Shown here: positions 8,192-16,291 of the stretch, in pieces
Layout: every line of letters starts with the position of its first letter
How positions within the stretch are numbered: the first letter of the stretch is position 1
Assembly: GCA_018715345.1 (NCBI GenBank)
Contig: DVLT01000008.1
Coordinates: forward strand, 27,065 to 91,064
Direction: 5' to 3'
Source of the DNA: Candidatus Onthocola gallistercoris
GTDB taxonomy: Bacteria > Bacillota > Clostridia > Lachnospirales > Lachnospiraceae
Length of the DNA: 64,000 nucleotides
Notes under the pieces: model-generated
The model's input: the letters and a program-made list of their open reading frames with translations, nothing else
The model's database searches: none
What the model was told of the DNA's origin: nothing
Position numbers and translations under genes: made by a program

Positions 8192-8866
8192 ATGGAGAAG
8201 AAAATCAGAATCATGATAGCAGATGATTTCCCGTTGTTGAGGGAGGACTTGACAGAGCTGATCAATGGTCAGCCGGACATGGAAGTTGTGGGAACGGCAG
8301 CCAGCGGCAATGAGATCATTGAACTGGCCAGACATACGGTTTATGATCTGATCTTGATGGATATCGAGATGGAACAGATGAATTCGGGGATTTTGGCCAC
8401 GGAAGCCATACGGGAGGAAAACCCGGAAGCGGGTATCATTTTTCTGACGGCTCATGAGACCCGGGAAATGATCGTCACTGCCATGGGCGCTGGAGCGATG
8501 GATTATCTGGTAAAGGGCAGCGATGATGATCAGATCTTATATCATATTCATTGCGCTTATGACGGACATCCGGCCATGCAGACCCGGATACACGAAACGA
8601 TCATGCAGGAATACGCCCGTCTCCAGAAAAGCGAACGGAGTTTACTTTATTTTATAAACAATATATCCCGACTGACTGCGGCAGAGCGGGAGCTGATCAA
8701 GCTCTTGCTCCAGGGACATAAAGTCAGCGAGATTGCCAGGATACGTTGTGTGGAAGTCAGCACAGTCAAGACACAGATCAAAGGGCTGCTGCGCAAGTTT
8801 GGCTGCAGCCGTACAAAGGAGATCGTAAAAACGATACGTGAACTGGGTGTGGAGCATTTGTTTTAA
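8192..8866 (+). CDS. two-component response regulator, NarL/LuxR type
   Basis: Regulator of 224 residues: receiver domain at 1-125 with acidic pair DD near the N-terminus, phosphoacceptor Asp57 in LILMDIEM, Thr/Ser in FLTAHE and Lys in YLVKGS; then a LuxR-type helix-turn-helix at about 160-215 (LTAAERELIKLLLQGHKV, VSTVKTQIKGLLRKF). It presumably binds DNA after phosphotransfer from the upstream kinase. ATG 8192 is preferred over the in-frame GTG 8183 because AGAAGG at 8178-8183 gives eight bases of spacing. The next gene downstream is a phosphofructokinase, 53 bases away, so the sugar-phosphate operon may be a target; that is inference. Confidence 0.9.
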   Translation: MEKKIRIMIADDFPLLREDLTELINGQPDMEVVGTAASGNEIIELARHTVYDLILMDIEMEQMNSGILATEAIREENPEAGIIFLTAHETREMIVTAMGAGAMDYLVKGSDDDQILYHIHCAYDGHPAMQTRIHETIMQEYARLQKSERSLLYFINNISRLTAAERELIKLLLQGHKVSEIARIRCVEVSTVKTQIKGLLRKFGCSRTKEIVKTIRELGVEHLF

Positions 8867-8919
8867 ACACAGGCGGGGAGACTTCCAGGCAAAATCGGTG
8901 TAGGAAAGGAACAATGACC

Positions 8920-10086
8920 ATGGGTGATAATTTATTGATTGTACATGGCGGCGGACCAACGGCGGTGATCAACGCTTCGCTTTACGGTGTGATGCGGGAA
9001 GCGCTGAAGCATCCGGAACTGTCCCATATATATGGTGCCAGGAACGGCACCGGCGGATTGTTAAAAGAAGATTTTATAGAACTGAAGGATGTACCGGAGG
9101 AAAAACTGGAGCTGCTCCTTCAAACGCCCGGAAGCGCCATCGGCACTTCCAGGGATGCTTTGGAACAGGAAGAGTATGACAGGATGACAGAAATACTGGA
9201 AAAGCACCAGATCCGTTACGTACTCTTGAATGGGGGAAACGGCACCATGGACACCTGCGGAAAACTGTCCAAGGCCTGTCAGGCCAAAGGGCTGGATGTA
9301 TGCGTGATGGGTATTCCCAAAACCATGGATAATGATCTGGCCATTACGGATCACAGTCCTGGATTTGGAAGCGCGGCCCGTTTTATCGCCCAAAGTGTGA
9401 AGGAAGTCTGCGTGGATGTGAAAGGCCTTCCTATTCACGTTGTCGTGGTGGAAGCTTCCGGACGGAATGCAGGCTGGATCACCGCAGCCTCGGCGTTGGC
9501 GGCGGATGAAGACGGCATCGGGCCGGATCTGATCTATCTGCCGGAACGGCCCTTTGATGAGGACAAGTTCATCGAGGATGTGAAAAAGCTTCTGAAAAAG
9601 AAATCGGGTATCGTGGTGGTTGCCAGCGAAGGGCTGACCGATAAAGATGGGAAACCCATTGTCAAACCCATATTTAAAACAGAACGGGCCACCTATTTCG
9701 GAGATGTGAGTTCCCATCTGGCCAATCTGGTGGTGGATCGTCTGGGCTATAAGGCCAGGGGCGAGAAGCCGGGACTGATCGGCCGGGCCTCCATCAGTCT
9801 GCAAAGTAGTGTGGACAGGGAAGAAGCGGTCCTTGCCGGTGAAACCGCCTGTAAGGCAGTCCTTGCCGGTGAAACCGGAAAGATGGTGGGATTCAAGCGG
9901 GAATCCACAGATCCTTACCGGATCATCCCCATACTCATCGACATCGATGAAGTGATGATGTATGAAAAGACCATGCCGGATGAATATATCAACGAAGAAG
10001 GCAATGGTGTGACAGAAAGCTTTAAAGAATGGTGCCGGCCGCTGATCGGCGGCGGACTGCCAAAAATGATTTCACTGAATGATTAG
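8920..10086 (+). CDS. 6-phosphofructokinase family enzyme (ATP or PPi donor unclear)
   Basis: Phosphorylates fructose-6-phosphate (or a related sugar phosphate) at C1. The 388-residue protein has the PFK nucleotide loop GGGPTAVIN, the donor loop GGNGTMDT, the catalytic motif PKTMDNDL and the substrate motif EASGRNAGW. At the donor loop the usual Mg-binding Asp is Asn107, followed by Gly as in ATP enzymes, whereas Lys134 in PKTMDND is the residue typical of PPi enzymes, so donor specificity cannot be assigned. A ten-residue segment beginning AVLAGET is tandemly repeated around residue 305. ATG 8920 has better spacing from AAGGA than ATG 8914. It heads a four-gene operon with aldolase, TIM-like and LarA-like genes. 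Confidence 0.85.
   Translation: MGDNLLIVHGGGPTAVINASLYGVMREALKHPELSHIYGARNGTGGLLKEDFIELKDVPEEKLELLLQTPGSAIGTSRDALEQEEYDRMTEILEKHQIRYVLLNGGNGTMDTCGKLSKACQAKGLDVCVMGIPKTMDNDLAITDHSPGFGSAARFIAQSVKEVCVDVKGLPIHVVVVEASGRNAGWITAASALAADEDGIGPDLIYLPERPFDEDKFIEDVKKLLKKKSGIVVVASEGLTDKDGKPIVKPIFKTERATYFGDVSSHLANLVVDRLGYKARGEKPGLIGRASISLQSSVDREEAVLAGETACKAVLAGETGKMVGFKRESTDPYRIIPILIDIDEVMMYEKTMPDEYINEEGNGVTESFKEWCRPLIGGGLPKMISLND
9826..9877 (+). repeat. 30-bp-period tandem duplication inside the phosphofructokinase gene
   Basis: A 22-base unit at 9826-9847 (GCGGTCCTTGCCGGTGAAAC plus CG) recurs at 9856-9877 with a single substitution. In frame it duplicates AVLAGET at a ten-residue period. Confidence 0.85.
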
Positions 10087-10097
10087 GAGGAAAAACT

Positions 10098-11252
10098 ATG
10101 TTAGTACCTATGAGAGCGATTCTTGACGCTGCGGATAAAAATGATTATGCCCAGGGCGCCTTTAATGTGAACGCAGTCTGCCAGGCAAAAGCGGTCATCA
10201 ATGTGCATGAGATGTTCAGAAGCCCGGCTATTCTCCAGGGAGCCGATCTGGCCAACGGATTTATGGGCGGACGGACAGATTTTATGAATGCCACATTGGA
10301 GGACAAAAAAGCGGGCGCCAGGAACATTGCGGCGGCTGTAAAGAAATACGGAGTGGACAGTCCCATCCCGGTGGCGTTACATCTGGATCATGGAAAAGAT
10401 TTTGATTCCTGTGTGGCAGCCATTGAAGGCGGCTATACAAGCGTTATGATCGATGGCAGTTCCCTTCCCTTCGATGAAAATGTGGAACTGACCCGGGAAG
10501 TTGTAAAATATGCCCATAAGCTGGGTGTCACAGTGGAAGGCGAACTGGGTGTGCTCGCCGGAGTGGAGGACCATGTATTTTCCGCAGACAGCACTTACAC
10601 CAATCCGTTGAGCGCCATTGAATTTTTCAGAAAGACAAAAGTGGATGCCCTGGCCATCAGCTACGGTACCATGCATGGCGCCAACAAAGGTAAAAATGCG
10701 GTGATCCGTAAAGAGATCGCCATTGCCATCAAAGAGTGCATGCGTCATGAAGGCATTGAAGGTTATCTGGTAAGCCATGGTTCTTCCACAGTTCCCCAGT
10801 ATATTGTGGAAGAGATCAATGCACTGGGCGGTGAACTGACCAATACATATGGCATTGACGCCAACCAGCTGATCGAAGCCGGACATTGCGGCATCAACAA
10901 GATCAATGTGGATACGGATATCCGTTTGGCAGTGACACGGAATATGAAAGAACTGTTCGCGAAGGACAAAGCCCTCAGAAACAGCGCTTCTGTAGGTCCG
11001 ATCTATGAACTGCTGGAGAAAAATAAATCGGCCTTTGATCCGCGGGTATTTATCACGCCGATCATGGATACGGTCATGTACGGCAATGTGCCGGATGAAG
11101 ATGTGGCACGGATCTGCAAATGCATCGAGGACGGCGTGAAAGAAGTTGTGGGAACACTGATCGTGAAATTCGGCAGCTATGGAAAAGCGCCGAAAGTAGA
11201 GAGAGTGACCTTGGAAGAGATGGCTGACCGTTATAAGAAGAACGGTATCTGA
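10098..11252 (+). CDS. class II fructose-bisphosphate aldolase family protein
   Basis: Zinc-dependent aldolase of 384 residues that cleaves a ketose 1,6-bisphosphate to two triose phosphates. Family motifs are visible: HLDHGKD with zinc and catalytic residues near residue 95, MIDGSSLPF, EGELG, YGTMHGANKG with a zinc His, VSHGSS with another, and the phosphate-binding NVDTD. It is longer than the GatY/KbaY group (about 285) and close to the FbaA group (about 360), with extra C-terminal sequence. Start ATG 10098 follows AGGAGG by seven bases, 11 bases after the phosphofructokinase stop. Co-transcribed with the PFK and TIM-like genes, which together convert a hexose phosphate to trioses. Confidence 0.9.
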   Translation: MLVPMRAILDAADKNDYAQGAFNVNAVCQAKAVINVHEMFRSPAILQGADLANGFMGGRTDFMNATLEDKKAGARNIAAAVKKYGVDSPIPVALHLDHGKDFDSCVAAIEGGYTSVMIDGSSLPFDENVELTREVVKYAHKLGVTVEGELGVLAGVEDHVFSADSTYTNPLSAIEFFRKTKVDALAISYGTMHGANKGKNAVIRKEIAIAIKECMRHEGIEGYLVSHGSSTVPQYIVEEINALGGELTNTYGIDANQLIEAGHCGINKINVDTDIRLAVTRNMKELFAKDKALRNSASVGPIYELLEKNKSAFDPRVFITPIMDTVMYGNVPDEDVARICKCIEDGVKEVVGTLIVKFGSYGKAPKVERVTLEEMADRYKKNGI

Positions 11253-11272
11253 TAAAGGAGGTACAGCCAAAG

Positions 11273-12121
11273 ATGAAACATATCTATCTGAATCTGAAAC
11301 GTTTTGATGTCCCTGTGGAGATGGGCGGAGTCAACCGTCTGGCTCCTGTGGCAGACTGGGCTGGAAAGATCGTGGAAGAAACCCAGGAAACATTGAAAGT
11401 TTACGATCCCTCTGAAGTGGAATTTGCCATGTTCTTTCCGGAAATCCACATTTTAAATGCAGCAGCGGCTAAAAGCACCGACAGTCCCATACAGGTGGGC
11501 TGCCAGGGCGTTTACAGAGAGGATACGGCTGTGGGAGGTAATTTTGGCGCTTTCACCACCAACCGTCCCGCTTCTTCCATGGCAGCAGCCGGATGTGATG
11601 CGGTATTGATCGGCCACTGTGAAGAGAGAAATGATAAGATGGGCATACTGGCTGAAGCCGGTGTGACAGATACGGATGCGGTAAACCGGATCTTGAACCA
11701 GGAAATCCGATGCGCCATCGCAAGGGGTATGAAAGTGCTTTATTGCATTGGTGAGAAAAGTGAAGAACAGGAACAGTGGCAGGAGGTACTGGGCAAACAG
11801 TTGGACATCGGTCTGAAGGATGTGGACACATCCAAAGTGGTCATTGCCTATGAACCGATCTGGTCCATCGGGCCAGGCAAGACGCCGGCTGGAAAGGATT
11901 ATATCACCAAGATCGCCCGTTTCGTAAAAGAACGTACCGGCGGCATGGACATTGTATACGGCGGCGGCCTGAAACAGGATAATGCAAAGATGCTGGCTTC
12001 CATCCCGGAAGTGGACGGCGGTCTGATCGCCCTTACCCGTTTCTCGGGTGAGATCGGCTATTATCCGGAAGAATACCTGGAAATCATCAAATTATACATG
12101 AATGGGGGAAATGAAAAATGA
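11273..12121 (+). CDS. triosephosphate isomerase-like protein (divergent)
   Basis: TIM-barrel protein of 282 residues, about 30 longer than standard TpiA. Catalytic residues are in place: Lys in LNLKRF near the N-terminus (standard NWKMN), His115 in GHCEERN (standard GHSERR), and Glu194 in AYEPIWSIGPGK (standard YEPVWAIGTGK). Phosphate-binding YGGGLKQDN is also present. The changes around the His and loop 6 make this a diverged subfamily, perhaps with an altered triose or tetrose substrate. It follows the aldolase by 20 bases and its stop overlaps the start of the next gene (ATGA). A housekeeping tpiA elsewhere in the genome is expected but not visible here. Confidence 0.82.
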   Translation: MKHIYLNLKRFDVPVEMGGVNRLAPVADWAGKIVEETQETLKVYDPSEVEFAMFFPEIHILNAAAAKSTDSPIQVGCQGVYREDTAVGGNFGAFTTNRPASSMAAAGCDAVLIGHCEERNDKMGILAEAGVTDTDAVNRILNQEIRCAIARGMKVLYCIGEKSEEQEQWQEVLGKQLDIGLKDVDTSKVVIAYEPIWSIGPGKTPAGKDYITKIARFVKERTGGMDIVYGGGLKQDNAKMLASIPEVDGGLIALTRFSGEIGYYPEEYLEIIKLYMNGGNEK

Positions 12122-13593
12122 AAATAGATTTTGAATACGGTCAAGGCACCATGACAGCTGATCTGCCGGACAATACCGATATTTTTATTCCTGGTGAAAC
12201 AGTGAAGGATCCGGCTTATATCCCGGAAGATAAGTTGATCGAGGCCTATGAAGAAAGTCTGGCCCATCCCATCGGTATGCCCACCCTTACGGAACTGGCC
12301 CACAAGGGATCCACAGTGACCATCGTTGTCCCGGACCGGGTAAAAGGCGGTGAACAGCCCACCAGCCACAGAAAAGTGAGCATCAAGTGCATATTGAAGG
12401 AACTTTATGCAGCCGGTGTGGAGAAAAAGGACATCCTTTTCATCATTTCCAACGGCCTGCATCCCCGGAGCAAAGAATCGGATGCCAAAGCCATCTTTGG
12501 TGAAGAACTGTTCAACGAGTTCTGGCCCACAGGACAGATCATCAGTCATGATAGTGAAGATCCGGATCATATGGTGGATCTGGGAACGACAAAACGGGGC
12601 GACCCGGTATTTATGAATAAATATGTCTATGAATGCGATATTCCGATCTTGATCGGTCATGTACAGGGCAATCCTTACGGCGGTTATTCCGGAGGATACA
12701 AACACAGCGCCACCGGTATCACCAACTGGCGCTCCATTGCCAGCCACCATGTGCCTTCTGTTATGCACAGGGATGATTTCACACCGGTCAACGGCGGCAG
12801 CCTGATGCGGAATAAATTTGACGAGATCAGCATGCATATGGAAGAGAAGATGGGACACCCATTCTTCTGCTGTGATGCCGTGCTGGATACCAATTCACGT
12901 CAGATCGCCATTTATTCCGGTTACGCAAAAGAAATGATGCCGGAAAGCTGGAAGATCGCTGACAAACGGACGTATGTACACTGGGCTGAGAAAAAATATG
13001 ATGTGCTTGTATTTGGTATGCCTCAGAAATTCCACTATGGAGACGGCATGGGAACCAATCCCATCATGATGATGCAGGCGTTGAGCGCCCAGGTACTCCG
13101 CTTCAAACGGGTGATGAGCGATCACTGTGTGATCATCTGCGCCTCCACCTGTAATGGCTATTTCCATGACGAATTGTGGCCGTATCTGAGAGAACTTTAT
13201 AATCTCTTCCAGCATGACCATATGGACACCCTTCCGGATATGAATCGCTATGGTGAATATTTTGCGACAAATGAAGAATATATCCGGAAATATCGTTTTA
13301 CCAATGCTTTCCATCCATTCCATGGTTTCTCCATGATGTCCTGCGCCCATATCGCTGAGATGAATACCAGCGCCATCTATATGGTGGGCTGTGAGGAACC
13401 GGGTTATGCCAGAGGTATGGGATTAAAGACCCGGGCAACCTTTGAAGAAGCGTTGGAGGACGCCAAGAAGAAATATGTGGGTGAAAATCCCAACATTCTT
13501 GCTCTTCCCATGACTTTCAAAAAAGCCTCCGTGCATCTGTGCATGAAGAATCCGGCAGATGATTGTATGGATGCATATGGCCATCGTCAGTGA
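12118..13593 (+). CDS. LarA family nickel-pincer racemase/epimerase homologue
   Basis: Protein of 491 residues related to LarA, the lactate racemase that uses the nickel-pincer nucleotide bound to a Lys. Visible matches: VPDRVKGG for the LarA D72-x-x-R75 region, NGLHPRS with His115 (LarA His108), GHVQG with His181 (His174), SGGYKHSATGI with Lys195 (the cofactor-attaching Lys184), and HHVPS with His210 or His211 (His200). It is longer than LarA (about 425). Other LarA homologues epimerise hydroxy acids at C2. Here it is the last gene of a phosphofructokinase-aldolase-TIM operon, joined by an ATGA overlap, suggesting a sugar-acid or phosphorylated substrate. The cofactor genes larB, larC and larE are not in the window. 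Confidence 0.82.
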   Translation: MKIDFEYGQGTMTADLPDNTDIFIPGETVKDPAYIPEDKLIEAYEESLAHPIGMPTLTELAHKGSTVTIVVPDRVKGGEQPTSHRKVSIKCILKELYAAGVEKKDILFIISNGLHPRSKESDAKAIFGEELFNEFWPTGQIISHDSEDPDHMVDLGTTKRGDPVFMNKYVYECDIPILIGHVQGNPYGGYSGGYKHSATGITNWRSIASHHVPSVMHRDDFTPVNGGSLMRNKFDEISMHMEEKMGHPFFCCDAVLDTNSRQIAIYSGYAKEMMPESWKIADKRTYVHWAEKKYDVLVFGMPQKFHYGDGMGTNPIMMMQALSAQVLRFKRVMSDHCVIICASTCNGYFHDELWPYLRELYNLFQHDHMDTLPDMNRYGEYFATNEEYIRKYRFTNAFHPFHGFSMMSCAHIAEMNTSAIYMVGCEEPGYARGMGLKTRATFEEALEDAKKKYVGENPNILALPMTFKKASVHLCMKNPADDCMDAYGHRQ

Positions 13594-13603
13594 TAAAAAA
13601 ATA

Positions 13604-13641
13604 AGATGCTGATCCGTTTTTACGGATCAGCGTCTTTTTTT
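13604..13641 (+). terminator. Terminator of the PFK-LarA operon
   Basis: Fourteen-base-pair perfect stem AGATGCTGATCCGT/ACGGATCAGCGTCT (one G-T) with a four-base loop and a run of T. Confidence 0.9.
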
Positions 13642-13656
13642 ATCGGGAATTTGGCC

Positions 13657-13685
13657 TTGCCGAACGGAACATATCCCTGTATACT
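13657..13685 (+). promoter_or_regulatory. Promoter upstream of ispF
   Basis: TTGCCG at 13657-13662 and TATACT at 13680-13685 with 17-base spacing, about 70 bases before the ispF start. Confidence 0.6.
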
Positions 13686-13755
13686 GGGAATAGACCATTT
13701 TTCCGCTGCCGGGAATATCCAGGCGGCAGGTATGAAATCATAAAGGAGTGGGATC

Positions 13756-14241
13756 ATGAGAATAGGTATGGGCTACGATGTTCACCGGTTGACCGAAGGA
13801 CGGCCTCTGATCATCGGCGGCGTGGAGATACCTTATGAACGGGGACTTCTGGGACATTCGGATGCGGACGTTTTGCTGCATGCAGTGATGGACGCCATAC
13901 TGGGAGCGGCAGCTCTTGGCGATATCGGAAAGCATTTCCCGGATTCGGACGACGCTTATAAAGGCATATCCAGTATGAAACTTTTGGAACATGTCATGAA
14001 ACTCATAAAAGAAGAAGGTTATCAAGTGGGGAATCTGGACGCCACCATCATCGCCCAGCGCCCGAAGATGGCCGGATACATTCCCGATATGCGCAAAAAT
14101 ATCGCGGAGGTACTCCATATTCCTGTGTCTGCAGTGAATGTGAAAGCCACGACAGAAGAGGGACTGGGATTTACTGGAGAAGGACTGGGCATTGCGGCCC
14201 AGGCAGTATGTTTACTGGAGGTTTTACAGAAATGGGCATAG
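13756..14241 (+). CDS. ispF: 2-C-methyl-D-erythritol 2,4-cyclodiphosphate synthase
   Basis: IspF cyclises CDP-ME 2-phosphate to MEcPP in the non-mevalonate isoprenoid pathway. At 161 residues it is full length. Zinc ligands are seen in GYDVHRL (Asp8, His10) and in [15 protein letters not shown] (His near 42); the conserved [13 protein letters not shown] flexible loop and [17 protein letters not shown] signature follow. It trimerises in known homologues. Start ATG 13756 follows AAAGGAG by seven or eight bases. It is first in a run of genes that ends with rlmB; ispD is not adjacent. The next gene begins inside its last codons. Confidence 0.95.
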   Translation: MRIGMGYDVHRLTEGRPLIIGGVEIPYERGLLGHSDADVLLHAVMDAILGAAALGDIGKHFPDSDDAYKGISSMKLLEHVMKLIKEEGYQVGNLDATIIAQRPKMAGYIPDMRKNIAEVLHIPVSAVNVKATTEEGLGFTGEGLGIAAQAVCLLEVLQKWA

Positions 14242-15158
14242 GAACCGATATCATGAGCGAAACACCGAGGGAACTGCGGGCGGAGGACTACGATTTTCTC
14301 CTTCCCTATTTTAAGATGCGCTATTCACATACGTGTGAAAATGTGGTGATGAGCCACTTTATATGGAAAGATTATTATAATACCCGGTATGTGGCCGATG
14401 AGGGCGGTCTGATCTGGATCATGAATGCATTTGGGGAGACGTTTTCCATGCTTCCCCTGTGCAGGGAAGAAGATCTGAGACTTTATTTTGACAAGACAAA
14501 GCAGTATTTTAATCAGGTGCTGGGTAAGAAGCTGGTCATTTACCTGGCGGATGAAAAAGGCTGCGACCTGCTCCGCCTTTCAGAGGATGAATTCAGTATT
14601 GAGGCGGACCGGAGGTATTTTGATTATATTTACAGCGCGGATAAACTGCGGACCTTATCAGGCAAAAAATATCATAAAAAGAAAAATCATCTGAACGCTT
14701 TTTTGAAGGAGTATGAGGGACGCTATGAATACCGCTCCCTTTGCTGCGGCCATAAAGACGAGATCATGTCTTTCCTGAGAAAATGGGAAGATGTGCGTGA
14801 CATTGAGGACGAATATCACCGGGTGGATTTTGAACTGAACGGCATAGAATATCTGCTGGAACACCAGCTTTGCGTGGATTTCAATATGGGCGCGGTATAC
14901 ATTGATGGCCGGATGGAAGCCTTTTCACTGGGAGTCTACGGTAAGCATGAGAGGATGGCGGTGATCCATGTGGAAAAGGCCAATCCCAACATACGGGGAC
15001 TGTATGCGTTTATCAATCAGCAGATGCTGGTCCATGAGTTTCCGGACGCGCTGTTTGTCAACCGGGAGGACGATATGGGACTGGAGGGGCTTAGAAAGGC
15101 CAAGATGTCCTATCATCCCATTTATCTGATGCAGAAATACAATATTATCGAAAAATAG
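14232..15158 (+). CDS. DUF2156 family protein (MprF C-terminal/GNAT-like fold)
   Basis: Protein of about 308 residues resembling DUF2156, the soluble aminoacyl-transferase-like domain found at the C-terminus of MprF. Features: an N-terminal [18 protein letters not shown] segment, a basic helix [14 protein letters not shown] near residue 140, and a C-terminal GNAT-like stretch [20 protein letters not shown] followed by [15 protein letters not shown]. It might transfer an amino acid or acyl group to a lipid or peptide; no substrate can be inferred. ATG 14232 has GGAGG ten bases upstream within ispF; ATG 14253 with AGGA nearby is an alternative start. The gene after it also has a GNAT fold, so both may act in cell-envelope or small-molecule modification. 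Confidence 0.75.
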   Translation: MGIGTDIMSETPRELRAEDYDFLLPYFKMRYSHTCENVVMSHFIWKDYYNTRYVADEGGLIWIMNAFGETFSMLPLCREEDLRLYFDKTKQYFNQVLGKKLVIYLADEKGCDLLRLSEDEFSIEADRRYFDYIYSADKLRTLSGKKYHKKKNHLNAFLKEYEGRYEYRSLCCGHKDEIMSFLRKWEDVRDIEDEYHRVDFELNGIEYLLEHQLCVDFNMGAVYIDGRMEAFSLGVYGKHERMAVIHVEKANPNIRGLYAFINQQMLVHEFPDALFVNREDDMGLEGLRKAKMSYHPIYLMQKYNIIEK

Positions 15159-16274
15159 GTGATCATTTTGGATATACAATGGATGCTGCCACAGGATATG
15201 GACCAGGTTGGCCGACTTTGGCAGGAATGTTTTTGCGACCCGCAAAGCTATGCGGATTTTTACTTCAGGACCATGCCGGGGCAGAACCGGATCCTGGGGT
15301 TAAAGGAAAAGGAACGTCTCATCTCCATGATCCATCTGAATCCTTATGTGCTTTCGGCTGACGGCCGTCGGTTTGACAGTACTTATATCGTGGGGGTGGC
15401 TACGGATGCGGCATATCGCCACCAGGGCCATATGCGCCGGCTGCTGGACAGAACTTTTGAATGTCTGTATGGGGAAAGACAGCCCATGGCTTATCTGATG
15501 CCTGCGGATCCGAAGATCTATGAACCCTTTGGTTTCCGTTATATATATCAGCAGTTTTATATCAAGATGCCTGCGGCCAACACATTGGGCGAGTATCTGA
15601 GGGCAGCCGGTGACGTGGGGTTGCGGGCTTATTCGGCCAGCCCGGCGGATGCAAGACAGCTTGCCGAATGGGCAAACGATTGTCTCGGTTCCCGGATGGA
15701 CGTATTCACATGGCGGGATGAACGGTATTATGATAATCTTTTAAGAGAGACAGCATCTGACGGCGGCGAAGTACTCATGTTTTATGAAGGAGAAAGGCTG
15801 GTGGGGACAGCTGCCTATATTGCGGAAGAGACTTATGAAGTCCGGGAGATCCTGGCCTATCCAGGTTATGAACCCCGGCTGGTGGAATGGCTGGCCGGGC
15901 ATCTGGGGGATCGGGCTGGGATGATGCTCATGCCCCCGTGGAAGGCGGACGAAGCAGGTGTGGAGAACGGTTTTCGGCCGATGATCATGGGAAGGATCCT
16001 ATATCTGGAAAGTTTCCTGCGGCTTTTGCGTTTTGACAGGGAGGCGGATCATCTGTGCCTTGAGGTGAAAGATGACCTTATCCAGGAGAATAACGGCAGC
16101 TTCCGGATCGTCATCCGCAATGGCAAGGCGGAGAAAGTTACCCGCCTTGATCATCCGGAAGCCGGCTGTCTTAAAGTCACGGTGGAAATGTTGATGCAGG
16201 CGGCTTTTGGACAAGGATCTGCCCTTCAGGGTATCCAGCCATTTGAACATATATTTATCAATGAAATCGTATAG
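15159..16274 (+). CDS. GNAT family acetyltransferase, Eis-like
   Basis: Acetyltransferase-like protein of 371 residues with the layout of the Eis family: an N-terminal GNAT domain with the acetyl-CoA loop YRHQGHMRRLLD near residue 90 and PFGFRYIYQQFYIKM, a second GNAT-like region in the middle, and a C-terminal sterol-carrier-like domain from about residue 285 (LCLEVKDDLIQENNGSF). Family members acetylate amines on proteins or aminoglycosides; the natural substrate is unknown here. It begins at GTG 15159, directly after the previous stop codon; TTG 15168 is an alternative. No clear Shine-Dalgarno is present, suggesting coupled translation. Confidence 0.82.
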   Translation: MIILDIQWMLPQDMDQVGRLWQECFCDPQSYADFYFRTMPGQNRILGLKEKERLISMIHLNPYVLSADGRRFDSTYIVGVATDAAYRHQGHMRRLLDRTFECLYGERQPMAYLMPADPKIYEPFGFRYIYQQFYIKMPAANTLGEYLRAAGDVGLRAYSASPADARQLAEWANDCLGSRMDVFTWRDERYYDNLLRETASDGGEVLMFYEGERLVGTAAYIAEETYEVREILAYPGYEPRLVEWLAGHLGDRAGMMLMPPWKADEAGVENGFRPMIMGRILYLESFLRLLRFDREADHLCLEVKDDLIQENNGSFRIVIRNGKAEKVTRLDHPEAGCLKVTVEMLMQAAFGQGSALQGIQPFEHIFINEIV

Positions 16275-16291
16275 CAGACAGGAGGAAAAGA

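Noticed and set aside
10377..11270. Antisense open frame opposite the aldolase gene
   Set aside because: No motifs; the sense strand is a clear class II aldolase.
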